Source of the DNA: Mytilus californianus
Lineage: Eukaryota; Mollusca; Bivalvia; Mytilida; Mytilidae
Length of the DNA: 64,000 nt
Assembly: GCF_021869535.1 (NCBI RefSeq)
Contig: NW_026262734.1
Location: 72,687,839 to 72,751,838, forward strand
Reading direction: 5' to 3'
This document shows, piece after piece, positions 1-10,310 of the stretch; positions within the stretch are counted from its first letter, which is position 1; every line of letters begins with the position of its first letter. The position numbers were made by a program, and so were the translations under genes. The notes beneath the pieces were generated by a model. That model did no database searches and had not been told where the DNA came from. It was given only the letters and a program-made list of their open reading frames with translations.

Positions 1-140
1 AACCTCAGAATTTTCTTTTTTAAATTATTAACAACATATATCGTAATTTCAAAAAGAATTTAGTAACGTAAAAAAAAATGGATGCCACTCACTTAAATAA
101 CAATTTAGCCGAGCAAGGCAAAAGGGGGTAACAACCCAAA

Positions 141-345
141 ATTCTGCAACGTGGACAAAATGGAAGTCTTCTCAAACATACCTTGGTCACCAAACAATAT
201 TGCTCTACCTTGAAAAAGTCGGCAACGTGGAAACAAAATGGACGACAAACATACCCTGGTTACCAACAAATGTTGCTCTACCTTGGAAAAAAGTCTGCAA
301 CGTGGACACAAACATTCCACCATCACTAGCACAATATTTACACAA
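141..345. repeat. Tandem repeat, about 76 bp, 2.5 copies
   Basis: The motif gcaacgtgg recurs at 146, 222 and 297, each followed by a lysine-rich-looking aaaatgg/acaaac stretch and then 'ttgctctacctt'. Spacing is 76 and 75 bp. The last copy is cut short and runs into a small ctgctctac triplication near 350-370. Open frames across it come from the repeat and are not convincing genes. Confidence 0.75.
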
Positions 346-960
346 GCTGCTCTACCTGCTCTACCTGCTCTACTGTTTTCTTATCCCTATTCTACTACTA
401 CTATTTTGCATAATCTATATATAAATCTCTTTAACAACTGTCAGCACATGGTACTACTCAAGCAATTTACATTAATTGTTCTGGGAGATTACAGTATTTT
501 ACTTCCATTTGAACCTAACATTCTTTGTCTGCCAGACAGCCAAATAAAGGAAAGCATAATTGAATACACAAAAAATGCTTATTGCACTACATGTATGATG
601 TCAGGTGTTTTTGACACACCTTTTTAACCATCTGTACTGCATATTAAAGAGTCACAAGTACAAATGGTCATTCATTTATAGAACATATATATATATTAAG
701 GGACGAAACTCATAAGGCCTAACTGACTTCTAAAATTGAATAACATTGTTCAACTTATTTGCTAAATTGCTCATAAGTCTAAATTTGCGGTACTAACAGC
801 ACTGCTCTATTTTTATTCCATGATGTAAAAACTGCATGCTCCTATTTTCATATACACTTTCCTTCAAGGTTCATTATTTATATCTTTCTTCACAAAACAA
901 AAATGTTTAAACAAAATTGATTATGCAACAATATTTTGTGATATATATTTTCCTTCAATT
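346..960. other. AT-rich stretch without recognised gene
   Basis: I see no protein family, RNA gene or repeat I can name here. The open frames are short and have no recognisable motif. Confidence 0.5.
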
Positions 961-1036
961 TTATATGTTAAGCGCTTAGAGTATTATGTTTACTAGATAG
1001 GCGCTATATAATAGCTATGTAATAATAATAATAATA
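961..1036 (+). repeat. SINE-type tail with (AAT)n
   Basis: The segment reads aagcgcttagagtattatg, then ggcgctatataat, then (aat)n ending at 1036. The gcgctatata box followed by an AAT microsatellite is a common 3' end of invertebrate short interspersed elements. Only the tail is recognisable; the head upstream is not. Confidence 0.5.
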
Positions 1037-2770
1037 ATTTCAAATTCAGTCAAATACTACAGTCATGATATTTAAATTTGTATGTTTCATATTTCCTTTT
1101 TTCTCTCTAGAAATCTATAATCATGAAAAAAATTATTGAATTTGCCAATTTATTTAAAGTAAAATTATATTTGAAAAAAAAAATCTTTTATATAATTTCA
1201 ACCAGACCATGAGTGTCTAGGCAGATAACGTTTCTAGACACACAATGACATTATAGTTTCTGCACCTACAATGTATTAGCTCACCTTGCCCTAAAAGGTC
1301 ATATTACGTATTGCCATTACTTTTGATAAATCTTCTGAAAACTTTTCATATTCAAATCTTCTACCAACTAGAACCAAATTGGCAGGAATTTTTATATAGA
1401 AGGTACTTCACTTAATCACATTATTTTTGGTGTGAATATGAAATTTATAATGGTTGCAAGGGTAAAAAATGTATTCTGAATACCTGAAATTGCAAAGATC
1501 TTCTGAGGAATTTCTTTGGATATTTATCTAAAATACTGTAGAAATGATCCATAGGTAGCCTTATACCAATTTTGAGTTTATGTAGCCAATCCAAATTCAT
1601 TTTTTTACATGTTACAGCACCCGTTCTAGTCCTTAGTGGCATATTATAAGTCCTTATTGCACTAAGGAGTTCTTAGCAGTGTTTAGACGCACTCTGTTTT
1701 GGCGTAATTTGATTTTTTTTTGTCGTCGAAGTTTTTGTTCGACAGCACGTGCCAGTAATCAACAGTCAGATAATAAAATCATTGATCCATTCATGAAGAA
1801 ATAAAGAAACATGGCAATTACATGGCTATTATATATTTATACCTTTTTGTTTGTCTTGCTATATTTTGTTTTTGCGTGTGTTTTGTTTTTGTAAGGTTTT
1901 TTAAAGGTTTTTTTTGTTTGTTTGTATTTCTTTCGACTTCGAGGTATTTTTTTGAGCGAATTTGTTTTTGTAGGATTTTTTAAAAGGTTTTTTGTGTCTG
2001 CATGAATGTATTTTTTTGGGGTAGGTTATTATGATGATAAATAATTCCATTTGTTTTTAATTATAAAAACTTCATTAAGTTCTTTCATTATACGACAGAA
2101 TGAGACGGTGGTGTCAAGTAGTTGCAAATACAATCTGATTGTTTTCATCGTTAAAATTGTATACGTTTTACAACATAAACCATAATTTGGTTTGATAGTC
2201 TGTAAATTCTTGTAAAAACAAAAGTTGGGTATGATTTGAAATACATCGATAACTTCAGTATACCGAAACATAGAAAAGCTAGAGGCGAGATCAGGATAAT
2301 TGTCCTGAAGCAAAAAACTTTTCCAAACTGGGGAACCTAACACTCCATTATTGTAATACTACTGTATGAGCGTTAAGATCCGTGCAATGGGAAAGCCATA
2401 AACACCTGACTGTTGAGGTAAAAACCCGTCATGCCATGGTTACATGCAAAGCTGCTATCAAACCCGTCCTTCGCTTAACATTAAAAATAATTCAACAATA
2501 ACTTATAAATTTATTATCGTGACTTTATTTCCTGTGGCCTATTTTCCTCTGACTTTTCCATTACTTTTTTTCCGTGACTTTTTCCTATAACTTTTATGCC
2601 TACATTCATCAATAAGAAGGTTGGACAGAAGGTCACAAGAAATAATTGAAGAACAAGAAGTCACAATTTAGTTTTAAGATAACGTTTTGGCAAAGATTAA
2701 AAAAAAATCTTCTTAAACTTTTACATATTGAATACATTTGTAGTACAACAACAATAGTTATACCAACATG
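1037..2770. other. No gene recognised; T-rich low-complexity block
   Basis: Nothing in this stretch resembles a known protein or RNA. From about 1690 to 2015 it is dominated by tttttg/ttttgttt runs, with a loose duplication of 'tttttgtaaggttttttaaa' near 1890 and 1964. The minus-strand frame at 2029-2343 has no recognisable domain. Confidence 0.5.
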
Positions 2771-2905
2771 TATAGTCAGCTATAATGGAAGACCCGACAT
2801 GAAAAATGTGAAACAAATTCAAACGGGAAATCTAACGACCTAATTTGTACAATACAATTTACGAAAACAAATATGACAGACACAAACCAACGACAACCAA
2901 ACAAA
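2771..2905 (+). repeat. Diverged fragment of the mussel 'gatgtggtatg' repeat family
   Basis: The order gaaaaatgtgaaacaaattc, aaacgggaaatctaacgacc, aaccaacgacaacc matches the middle of the repeats at 18583, 25963, 51905, 57262 and 59441, with many substitutions. Head and tail are missing. Confidence 0.55.
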
Positions 2906-3245
2906 TTAATTTTGAATTTCTGTCCTGACAATTTTATAACTTTCAAAATTTAAACTAAAATATGCCCTGCGTTAAACAAGTATAAGACTAAAAATGTATA
3001 ACTGAAAATTCAGGCAATGTTTTGTACGGGCGGAATTTGACATTTCGTGTCGATGAAAAAAAGACCGTTTCAAACTTCAAGTCTTAGTTAAAGACCGTTA
3101 AAGATAAGAACAATATATAATTTTGAAACTAATGTGCAGTATAACATCTGTAATGTATGAATTACATTTTGTGTAATAAATTCTGCTATGTGGAAGTATT
3201 CGTTTATTTTAGAACTAACAATTTGTTGTAATTTAATAGACAAAA

Positions 3246-3362
3246 GGGTGCGGGATTTGTTCGCTGTGTTGAAGACCCATTAATGGCCTTGGGCTGTTTT
3301 CTGCTCTTTGGTCGGGTTGTTGTTTCTTTGACGCATTCCCTGTTTCCATTCTCAATTTTAAT
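3246..3362 (+). repeat. 3' tail fragment of a Penelope-like element
   Basis: This is the terminal part of the 3' tail seen complete at 47073-47716: gtgcggga, gaagacccatt, ctgctctttggtcgggttg, tctttgacgcattccc, and the end ccattctcaattttaat. No coding part is attached. The minus-strand frame across it (3233-3472) is a by-product of the repeat. Confidence 0.7.
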
Positions 3363-3366
3363 GATA

Positions 3367-4180
3367 GAAGAAAACTCAAGAGTATATCACCAGAAAGTTG
3401 AAAAAGGAGAAAAATACAGTCACTGCTGTTTTTCATATTGCGAGATAAGCTAAATTGTTCTTGTTTGAACATTTTTCTTTATATAACTATCAAGCTCTTG
3501 ACATTCTCACATTTTAAATAAGTTTAACCTCAACATATCTTTATGGTCCTGTCCCCAACCTGGAACTTTGCCAGTAGTAATCAGGGTTATTATTTGCCAT
3601 GTTTTAATGTTTTAATTCTTATTTAGTGAATTTAGTGTTGATAGTAATTTTGTCATAATCTCTATTTAAGCTATTGGTGATTTTTTTAAATGAATACATC
3701 AGCTATTTTGTGTTGTTGGATTGCGGGTCTCGTTGATTTATACCTTTATCTCTTCATATTTATTTGCAAATAATGTTTGTGACTTACATTTTGTCAGTAT
3801 TTTTGATAGGAATTTTATAGAGGTTGAGGCAAATAATATATTTAAAATCCATCCATGACACAATAATGCCTTCAATATAATTGTTCTAATTATGCAGTCA
3901 GCATTTAAAAGGATATTTATTTTTTATGGAACAATTGAATAATATTTAAAGGAAAGAATCAAAGTGTACATAAATATTGCGAAAATTATTTTGTTAATCA
4001 CAACACACACACACTACCTAATTACTTTCACTGTTTCATATTTTACTGGATAATCAGAGTGCCATGGAAGTTGCATTTTGATATCTTGTTGAAAGCCTGC
4101 TTACTGCAATAATTGAACATATATCCTGTATTTGCAACAAATTTCATTTTTTTAGGAGAGAAACATTCGAATGTAAAAAA
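3367..4180. other. No gene recognised
   Basis: AT-rich sequence with a short (ac)n run near 4005. I see no coding motif, RNA gene or recognisable repeat. Confidence 0.5.
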
Positions 4181-4183
4181 ATG

Positions 4184-4430
4184 TTCCCATTGAAAATAAT
4201 ATGTTCCCATGGAAAGAAAATTTGTTCCCATAGGAAGATTAATGTTCTCATCGGAAGAAAAATTGTTCCCATAGGAAAAGTTAAATTCCCATGGGAACTT
4301 AATGTATTCTTGTTTTCCCATGGGAACTTTAAAGTTCCAATGAAAACTTTGAAATTCCCATGGGAATTCTTAAATTTCCTATGGGAACTTAAAATTTTCC
4401 CATGGGAACTTTTAATATTCAAATGGGAAT
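4184..4430. repeat. Periodic array of TTCCCATGGGAA palindromes
   Basis: Twelve copies, perfect or degenerate, of the 12-bp palindrome ttcccatgggaa start at 4184, 4204, 4225, 4245, 4266, 4286, 4315, 4335, 4355, 4376, 4397 and 4418. Spacing is 20-21 bp throughout except one step of 29. Copies in the left half are mostly ttcccata/tggaa; those in the right half are closer to the full palindrome. Both strands give long frames here (4043-4510) because the array is nearly strand-symmetric; these are artefacts. Confidence 0.9.
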
Positions 4431-4439
4431 TCTTAAATT

Positions 4440-4984
4440 TGACTTCGGGTTTATATGATCCGTTCATCCTATTTCGACTCATCAAAATTCAAGAGTCTAT
4501 CCTAAATTGAGGTAAATTATATGGCCTTTCAAATACCGTTTCGATTCCTAACTTCACTGAAAAGACATAAATTGTCGAAATCCGGATATGGTGTACTAAT
4601 TTTTGCACCTTTTGTTTGCAGTATACCATCTTTTCCGCAAGTTTATTGTTTTCTGTTTGGTATTAATTAATAGTTAAAATCCATTTTGTTACATCTGGTG
4701 ATCCGTTTATTTGGCAATCGCCAATGGCAGTCAGCAGGGTTTAAGAACATCCGTTGTTCGACCTGCTAGTCAAATGCGTTTTGTTAAAATATACTTTTTT
4801 CACTTTTTTGGTCTTTTGGAAAATGTTGTTTGTGCTGTATTTAGACCCCTCTACCAAGAAATTTGTTTTGCATGCACACATATAAAAATTGCGGTTTTTA
4901 TCCAACGCAATCATAGGTTTGAACGTTGTTTTCAATTTAGACTTGTTCATATATATTATATATATACACGTCTAAAAATGTGAC
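4440..4984. other. No gene recognised
   Basis: Frames at 4711-4983 on both strands show no family I can name. A short TA-rich run lies at 4950-4970, next to the tail of the SINE that follows. Confidence 0.45.
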
Positions 4985-5213
4985 AGCTTTATGACAGACA
5001 TTTTCCATCGGATAACCCGTGGTTATACAGGGCTAACACCATAATATATATATAATTCGTCTCAAATTTAGCCAAAAATGTTACATCTGTAAATTTGCGT
5101 TCGCAAATTTTTGTTATTCCCTTAGCGGGATTCGAACCCTTACTTTTGTGACATCGTGGCAACTCCACCTGCACTGTGTCCAGTGCCATAGACCACTCGA
5201 TCAACTAGGCTAT
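4985..5213 (-). mobile_element. tRNA-derived SINE
   Basis: Read on the minus strand from 5213, the head has a box-A-like tagcctagttgatcgagtgg and, at 5139-5127, a perfect box B gggttcgaatccc, about 60 bases downstream. The body continues through acaaaaatttgcg, cagatgtaacatttttggc and a TA-repeat tail. The spacing and box B fit a polymerase III internal promoter. The head has variable-arm-like extra bases, as in tRNA-Leu or tRNA-Ser, but no clean cloverleaf, so this is a SINE head and not a tRNA gene. A second copy keeps only the tail near 6168-6242. Confidence 0.75.
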
Positions 5214-5442
5214 AAAATATAGCTTTCGTTAGTTGAGTTATGCCTTTCCTCGGCGGCTTTTGCTAGAGCTGTATCACATTACATGATGTATAATGGGAAG
5301 TAGGATGGTATATCTTTCAGATCGGCTATGCTTTGTTCGTCGTAAAGGATGATAATGAAATTACCATGCCGTCACATGAAAATATTTTTTTTATATCTGC
5401 GCAATAGTTCAAAAGTACGAATGTTATTTACATTCTAGAATG

Positions 5443-5718
5443 TTCGGTTTTTGTGGCATCCAATATGTTGGTGAGTCAAAGCAGCCTTTCCATAAACGCC
5501 TCAATGGCCATAGTAGTGATATCTTTAAGAAGCCACTCCTCTCAGTTAGCCAGCATTCCAGACAGTCGGATTATTAACTTGATGATTTTAACCGCATGAA
5601 AGTCCTAGTGATTGAACAGAACATTCACCGGAGTGATGACCAGCAACAGGTTCGGGAAAGTTTCTGGATAAAGGAACTAAATATACTTCATTCAAACAGC
5701 ATCAACAGGAAGAACTAG
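5443..5718 (+). pseudogene. Orphan GIY-YIG endonuclease domain of a Penelope-like element
   Basis: The + frame starting at 5443 reads FGFCGIQYVGESKQPFHKRL, then NGHSSDIFKK, one stop (taa), then DFNRMKVLVIEQN, RESFWIKELNILHS and a terminal stop at 5716-5718. The order C-x2-C-G-I-Q-Y-V-G-E, a conserved R/H pair, VLxIE and E-S-F-W-I matches the GIY-YIG nuclease carried at the C-terminus of endonuclease-bearing Penelope-like retroelements; in the family, the Tyr pair, Arg and Glu form the nicking site. The taa sits in the loop before the DFxxMKVLxIE strand. No reverse transcriptase lies upstream, so this is a 5'-truncated, dead copy. It is unlike the other Penelope-like copies in this window, which end soon after the RT. 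Confidence 0.75.
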
Positions 5719-6131
5719 CAGTTTGATAGAGGGGCTCTTCTATTATTTTACATATATTTATACAAACTACTGCATTTTGACAATTAGTGATTTATAGATA
5801 CGCAGCCACGTTTATAGAGTATTGAGTTTTGTTTTGTTTGATTAAATTCAAGATTTTGAATTAATTAATAGTCCAAAATTTACCTGTTTTACTGACCTAT
5901 TTTACATAAACAACTAGTATTGTTAAATTATTGACGCTGACGAATGCTATTTGTTCAGCCGAAAAATTTGTCAACACGAGTTCATAACATCATCTTCGTA
6001 TAGTACCATCTTATATTAGTACCGTTGCGCAAATCTTTAGACTTTTATTATGTTTCCTTATCTGCGCAGTATCGCCTATTCTAAACGATCCAGTACATAT
6101 TAAATTTGCTGATTGATCCTTTTTATAGACT

Positions 6132-6165
<34 letters not shown>

Positions 6166-6380
6166 ACTCGTCTAAACATCAGCCCAACAATGTTAGATCT
6201 GTAAATTTGCTTTCGCATATATATATATATATATATATATAGGTGTGTTCATTGTACCTGTTTGTATCATATATCAAAATTAATGTATGTTCATTGATAT
6301 ACCGGTATATAGATATACATAGAAAGTGTACAAAACAACACCAATAATTATTAAAAACCAATTGTTCAGAGAACAATTGA
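5719..6380. other. No gene; two AT microsatellites and a SINE tail
   Basis: (AT)n runs lie at about 6134-6164 and 6217-6242. Between them, caactcgtctaaac and gttagatctgtaaatttgc match the tail of the SINE at 4985-5213. No coding sequence is recognisable. Confidence 0.55.
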
Positions 6381-7564
6381 AGGTCTTTCCACCTGAAAAA
6401 AATCTATTTTGATACAAAAATATTAAAATTCGGTTTAAAATGTTATTTCCAGCGTCAAATAATAGCTTATTGTACGCTGGTTCCAAAAAAAATATATGGT
6501 TTCTAGACATTTTGTTTTAAATAAGGAAGATAATTTGTTACTTCCGGTTTTAAAAATGTCACTTCCGGTATTATTTGATAGTTTACCTGACACTGATTCC
6601 AAAAATATATGGTTCTATATACTAGTACATTACACAAGTACAAACAATAGCTACTTCCGGTTTACACAAGGTCACTTCCGGTTGGTTTTTCCAAGGTCAT
6701 ATGGCTTGCAACCTAATGCATAAAGTCCCATGGCTTTATCATGTATACATATGAAGTAAAGGCAAAGGTCAAAATCTAGAACGTCAAATTTACCTATGAC
6801 CTTTAGCTCAATTTGAAGGTCACAAATCAAGGACCTCAAATAAAAAAACACTAGGTCTTTATTATATATGGTGAATGAGTTATATCACCATACACGTAAT
6901 TTTAAATCTAAGAGGGGAGAAAACTCCAATTTAATGTTAGCGTAGACTACCCTTCCAACCAAAATGTATGGGTTACGACATGTCGCAACTAACAATTTAG
7001 TAAAAATATGCTGTCGATATCTTATACGGTTTTTGAAAAGTGAAATTAAGCCAAAATCTAAATTTAGAATATGACCTTGACCTCTGACCTTGACCTAATT
7101 TTCTTCTTTTTTTTTTTGGATCAAGGACCTCAAATCAAAAGTCCTTAGGTATCTGTCACTTATGGTTTACCAGTTAGAAATGCATATCCATTATATCAAA
7201 TGCATAAGGGGGAATAACTCTCATATGGAGTCTCCGGATAGCTTCGGTCAAAATAAAACGTAACATTCTGAGGCTATAATGAGCATTTTGGAAAAATAAA
7301 TTTGTCGCTTTCTTTTACGGTTGCGAAGGAGATCTCATAACAAGAAAAACAGTGTTCGGGGAGATAACTCTTACACAGAAAAGTGTTCGGTTAAACAGGG
7401 TTAGTTTCAAAAGCGCATAGACTGTATGATATTATATACAAAAAAACTAAGCGACATCTTTTGAAACAAAAATACAGCGCAAGAAAAAAATTTGGCGGAA
7501 GAAAAAAAAAAAAAATAATCAGAACAAAACCAATAGGTCTTTCCACGGAAAAGTGGAAAGACCT
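6381..7564. repeat. Mollusc repeat region bounded by AGGTCTTTCCAC motifs
   Basis: The 12-mer aggtctttccac occurs at 6381-6392 and again at 7535-7546; its exact inverse gtggaaagacct follows at 7553-7564, forming a 13-bp hairpin with a 6-nt loop. Between them are two loosely repeated blocks (about 6740-7030 and 7050-7400) rich in tgacctttga/ggtcacaaatcaaggacctc, and several cacttccgg motifs at 6540-6680. The 12-mer could mark inverted ends of an element of about 1.2 kb, but the flanks show no clear target duplication. Confidence 0.5.
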
Positions 7565-7565
7565 A

Positions 7566-8985
7566 ATTACAAAAAGGACACAATACATATAAGTATCTAT
7601 AAATATTTCGGATAACAGATATCCTTCATCAGTATGGTTATGATAATGTAAAACGAATCATATCAATTTATCGGTAGTGGGTTTATAGATGGCGGCTTTT
7701 AAGTTGGAAATTACGCCTTATGTTTACCTTATTTTACATTAGAAAAAAGTACCTTGTGTTTTTTTTTATTAACTTTATAGTTGTGAGTTTTATTTTTTGG
7801 GGTTTATTTTCAGATGCAGCTAGTGGATTGCTTAAATATGAGTGTTACTTAAGTTTGATCAATTGTCCCAGCCAGTGGTCCCGTGAGAATCGTGTATATG
7901 CACTATCCCACGGAAGATACAGACCATGATATTGTAGGTTAATAACACCCTGGACCCAATTATAGACATGCCCTATGACTGGTGATCAGTCAGACAGAAA
8001 TGTCCCTGTCTAACTCCCGAAATGCAAAAAACTATTTCATGATACCCCCCCCACCATACCAAATTGTATAAAGACAATTAATATATTAATAAATAAATAC
8101 CTAAAACTGAATTATCTTATTAATATTATAACATACGGGACATCCTAGTTCTAAATTTATTTACAAGGATTCCAGTTTGAATTGTACCACCTTGTCCATT
8201 CAGTACAATCGATGTACTTTGCGCTAACGTTACTGTCCAACAAGCTTCGTACACGACAAACTGGTTAAAACTTGAACATAATTTCATATCCTGTATATCA
8301 TGACTACCATGTCCGGGGGCGATGTCTGGTTGGCACCGCTAATCTACATGTCTGTGTGTAATGTGAACGGCTGATGTGAATTAAAGTAATGATTGAATAT
8401 GTGAAGAAAGTGCTATAGCTTTAGCAACTCATTCGAAAACATAGTGGAATTATAAATGGTTCTATAGTTGTATGTAAAAGGAGAATGCTTAACCTTAATC
8501 TAATGGAAAATTTGAATATAATATAATGTTAAAGTACGTTGATTTGTTTAATGTTGTTTGTATAACGTCCAGTTGCGAGTTTTTCATCCATATCTTATTC
8601 AGAAAGTTCTGGTGTGGTTTGACGTAGTAAGTCTGAAATTGTTTTGTTAATACAGTTATTATGTAAAATTGATGCAGGAGGACATATTAGATAATAAAAA
8701 GTCTTTTAAAAAATAAAAGTATTCATCAACAATTACAATGCTTTTTTTTCCATGGGACAGAAAATGAATTCTTCCTAATATATATTTTTATATATAAAAG
8801 GTAGAACAAAATACAATATAGTTATGTATTTTACTATATTTATTTGTTTGTAAAATTCAACCTTTAAGGGGTTTTATTCTGGGGCAGAAAAACAATTCTT
8901 CCAAGCATAGGTTTACCGCTTTTGATTGAGTTAAAATAAAAAGTAAAAATGCACAGCACTTTGTATTTTACATAACTGTTACGTA
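7566..8985. other. No gene recognised
   Basis: About 1.4 kb without recognisable coding motif. A loose duplication of 'gggacagaaaatgaattctt' lies near 8755 and 8880. The + frame 7720-7929 begins with a hydrophobic run but has no homologous copy or conserved context to support it. Confidence 0.45.
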
Positions 8986-9139
8986 TTGTTAGTCTCTTAG
9001 TACTCAGTATATATTCAAAAATAAGAACAAAATTATATCCTTTTGATAAACTTTAGTGTAAAATCGGTAACGTTTATCTTTCTTAGTTTTTCAAATAAAA
9101 TTTCCATTTCTGAATTAAACAATTTACACTTTAACATGT

Positions 9140-9381
9140 GAGCTGTGTCGGATAGAAATCGACCGTATGCAAATTTATATCAGTACATCTGTTTGCCTAT
9201 TTCGGTTGAAAAAATCTCTATGCAAAGTTTGTAACTGTTTGAAAATTGAGTTGTTATAAGAACCTTACAAAACAGACCAAAATTCATCTTTTGTTTTGTA
9301 TTTCAATGTTCTAAAATCAATCACAGTCTTATACATGTACATGTACATGTGCATAAGGTCGATTTCTATCCGAGGCAGCTC
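9140..9381. mobile_element. 242-bp inverted-repeat MITE with ATGT target duplication
   Basis: The element starts gagctgtgtcggatagaaat and ends with the inverse of gagctgcctcggatagaaat; the inverted repeats are 25 bp with two mismatches. It is flanked by atgt at 9136-9139 and 9382-9385. Removing the element and one atgt makes the minus-strand LINE frame continue without a break through EHY-MLKC, which confirms both the ends and the 4-bp duplication. The centre has an acatgt triplet repeat near 9330. There is no coding capacity. Confidence 0.88.
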
Positions 9382-9689
9382 ATGTAGTGTTCTACATTTT
9401 CAATCTGATTGCAGTTTGTGCAAAGATTAGAAGTATGTACTCCTATTTTTATCAAGATGGCAATTAAGTCCAACATATCCTGTCCTCAGTTTAAAAAGTA
9501 ATCCTTCTTTGTCCCTTGATAATTTTGGAACTGTTACAGTAATTTGAAAACTATCTTTATCATTGATTTTAAATAGTGCTTTATCTTTATTAGCTTCCCA
9601 ATCTTTATGCCATGAATTTTTTAGAAAAATTTTGCAAACAGTTTTGATATCCTATTTAAATAGAGGTATACAATCTAGTTATCAAAATT

Positions 9690-10060
9690 TAGTGCCATGT
9701 TAGCTTGTAAATCTGCACTTTCGTTGCCCATTACTCCGACATGACTCGGTATCCACTCAAATATAATTTCTGAACTGCTTTTTTTAAAGAAAGGTCACAA
9801 TTAAATGAATATCGTATAAAATTTGATTCTTTACTTTAAAAATAGATGTTCTGATGGCTTGAAGAGCCGACAAAAAAATTTACAGAAATAACCGTTTTGA
9901 TAAGTCTGAAATCTTCTAGCCATTAATTCTGACATACATATTGAAATACAATTTGGTAATTTAAAACCCTTTTTAATCTTTAATTCTGGTACAACACATG
10001 CACAGCTTGTGTTACCCTGTGTGTCTTAAGATCCATCTGTAAATATTTGCAAAATATTTG
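9690..10060 (-). pseudogene. LINE RNase H domain remnant
   Basis: On the minus strand, QIFTDGS followed by a stop and DTQGNTSCACVVPE gives the first RNase H Asp; ISICMSELMA gives the Glu; and IFEWIPSHVGVMGNESADLQ at about 9760-9690 gives the conserved H-x-G-x-x-GNExAD block. All core acidic positions are visible, but the domain holds several stops. It follows the RT of the same LINE. Confidence 0.85.
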
Positions 10061-10310
10061 TATGTTCTGTATCAATTAATATGTCAGCTTCACTTTTAAT
10101 TAAATGTGGCAAATCCTTTTTTACTTATTTTATCATGAAGTTGTGTTTAAACTAATGGTTTTGTGACATGCCATGGAGGACATGGACATTCTAAATATCT
10201 ATAAACTAAATCTGTAGAAAAATTATTTTGAGCTAAGAAATCTTTTGCTGTCATTAAAAAAGGTTTTTGGTTAACATTTTTTGAATAATAATGAAAAAAT
10301 AAAGTATCTT

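Noticed and set aside
4043-4510. Overlapping long frames on both strands with repeated FPWE / PMGT peptides
   Set aside because: They are translations of the ttcccatgggaa array, which is nearly strand-symmetric; no coding signal remains once the repeat is taken into account.
5117-5213. A tRNA gene on the minus strand
   Set aside because: A and B boxes are present, but I could not draw acceptor and anticodon stems, and the sequence runs on into a SINE body with a second copy nearby.
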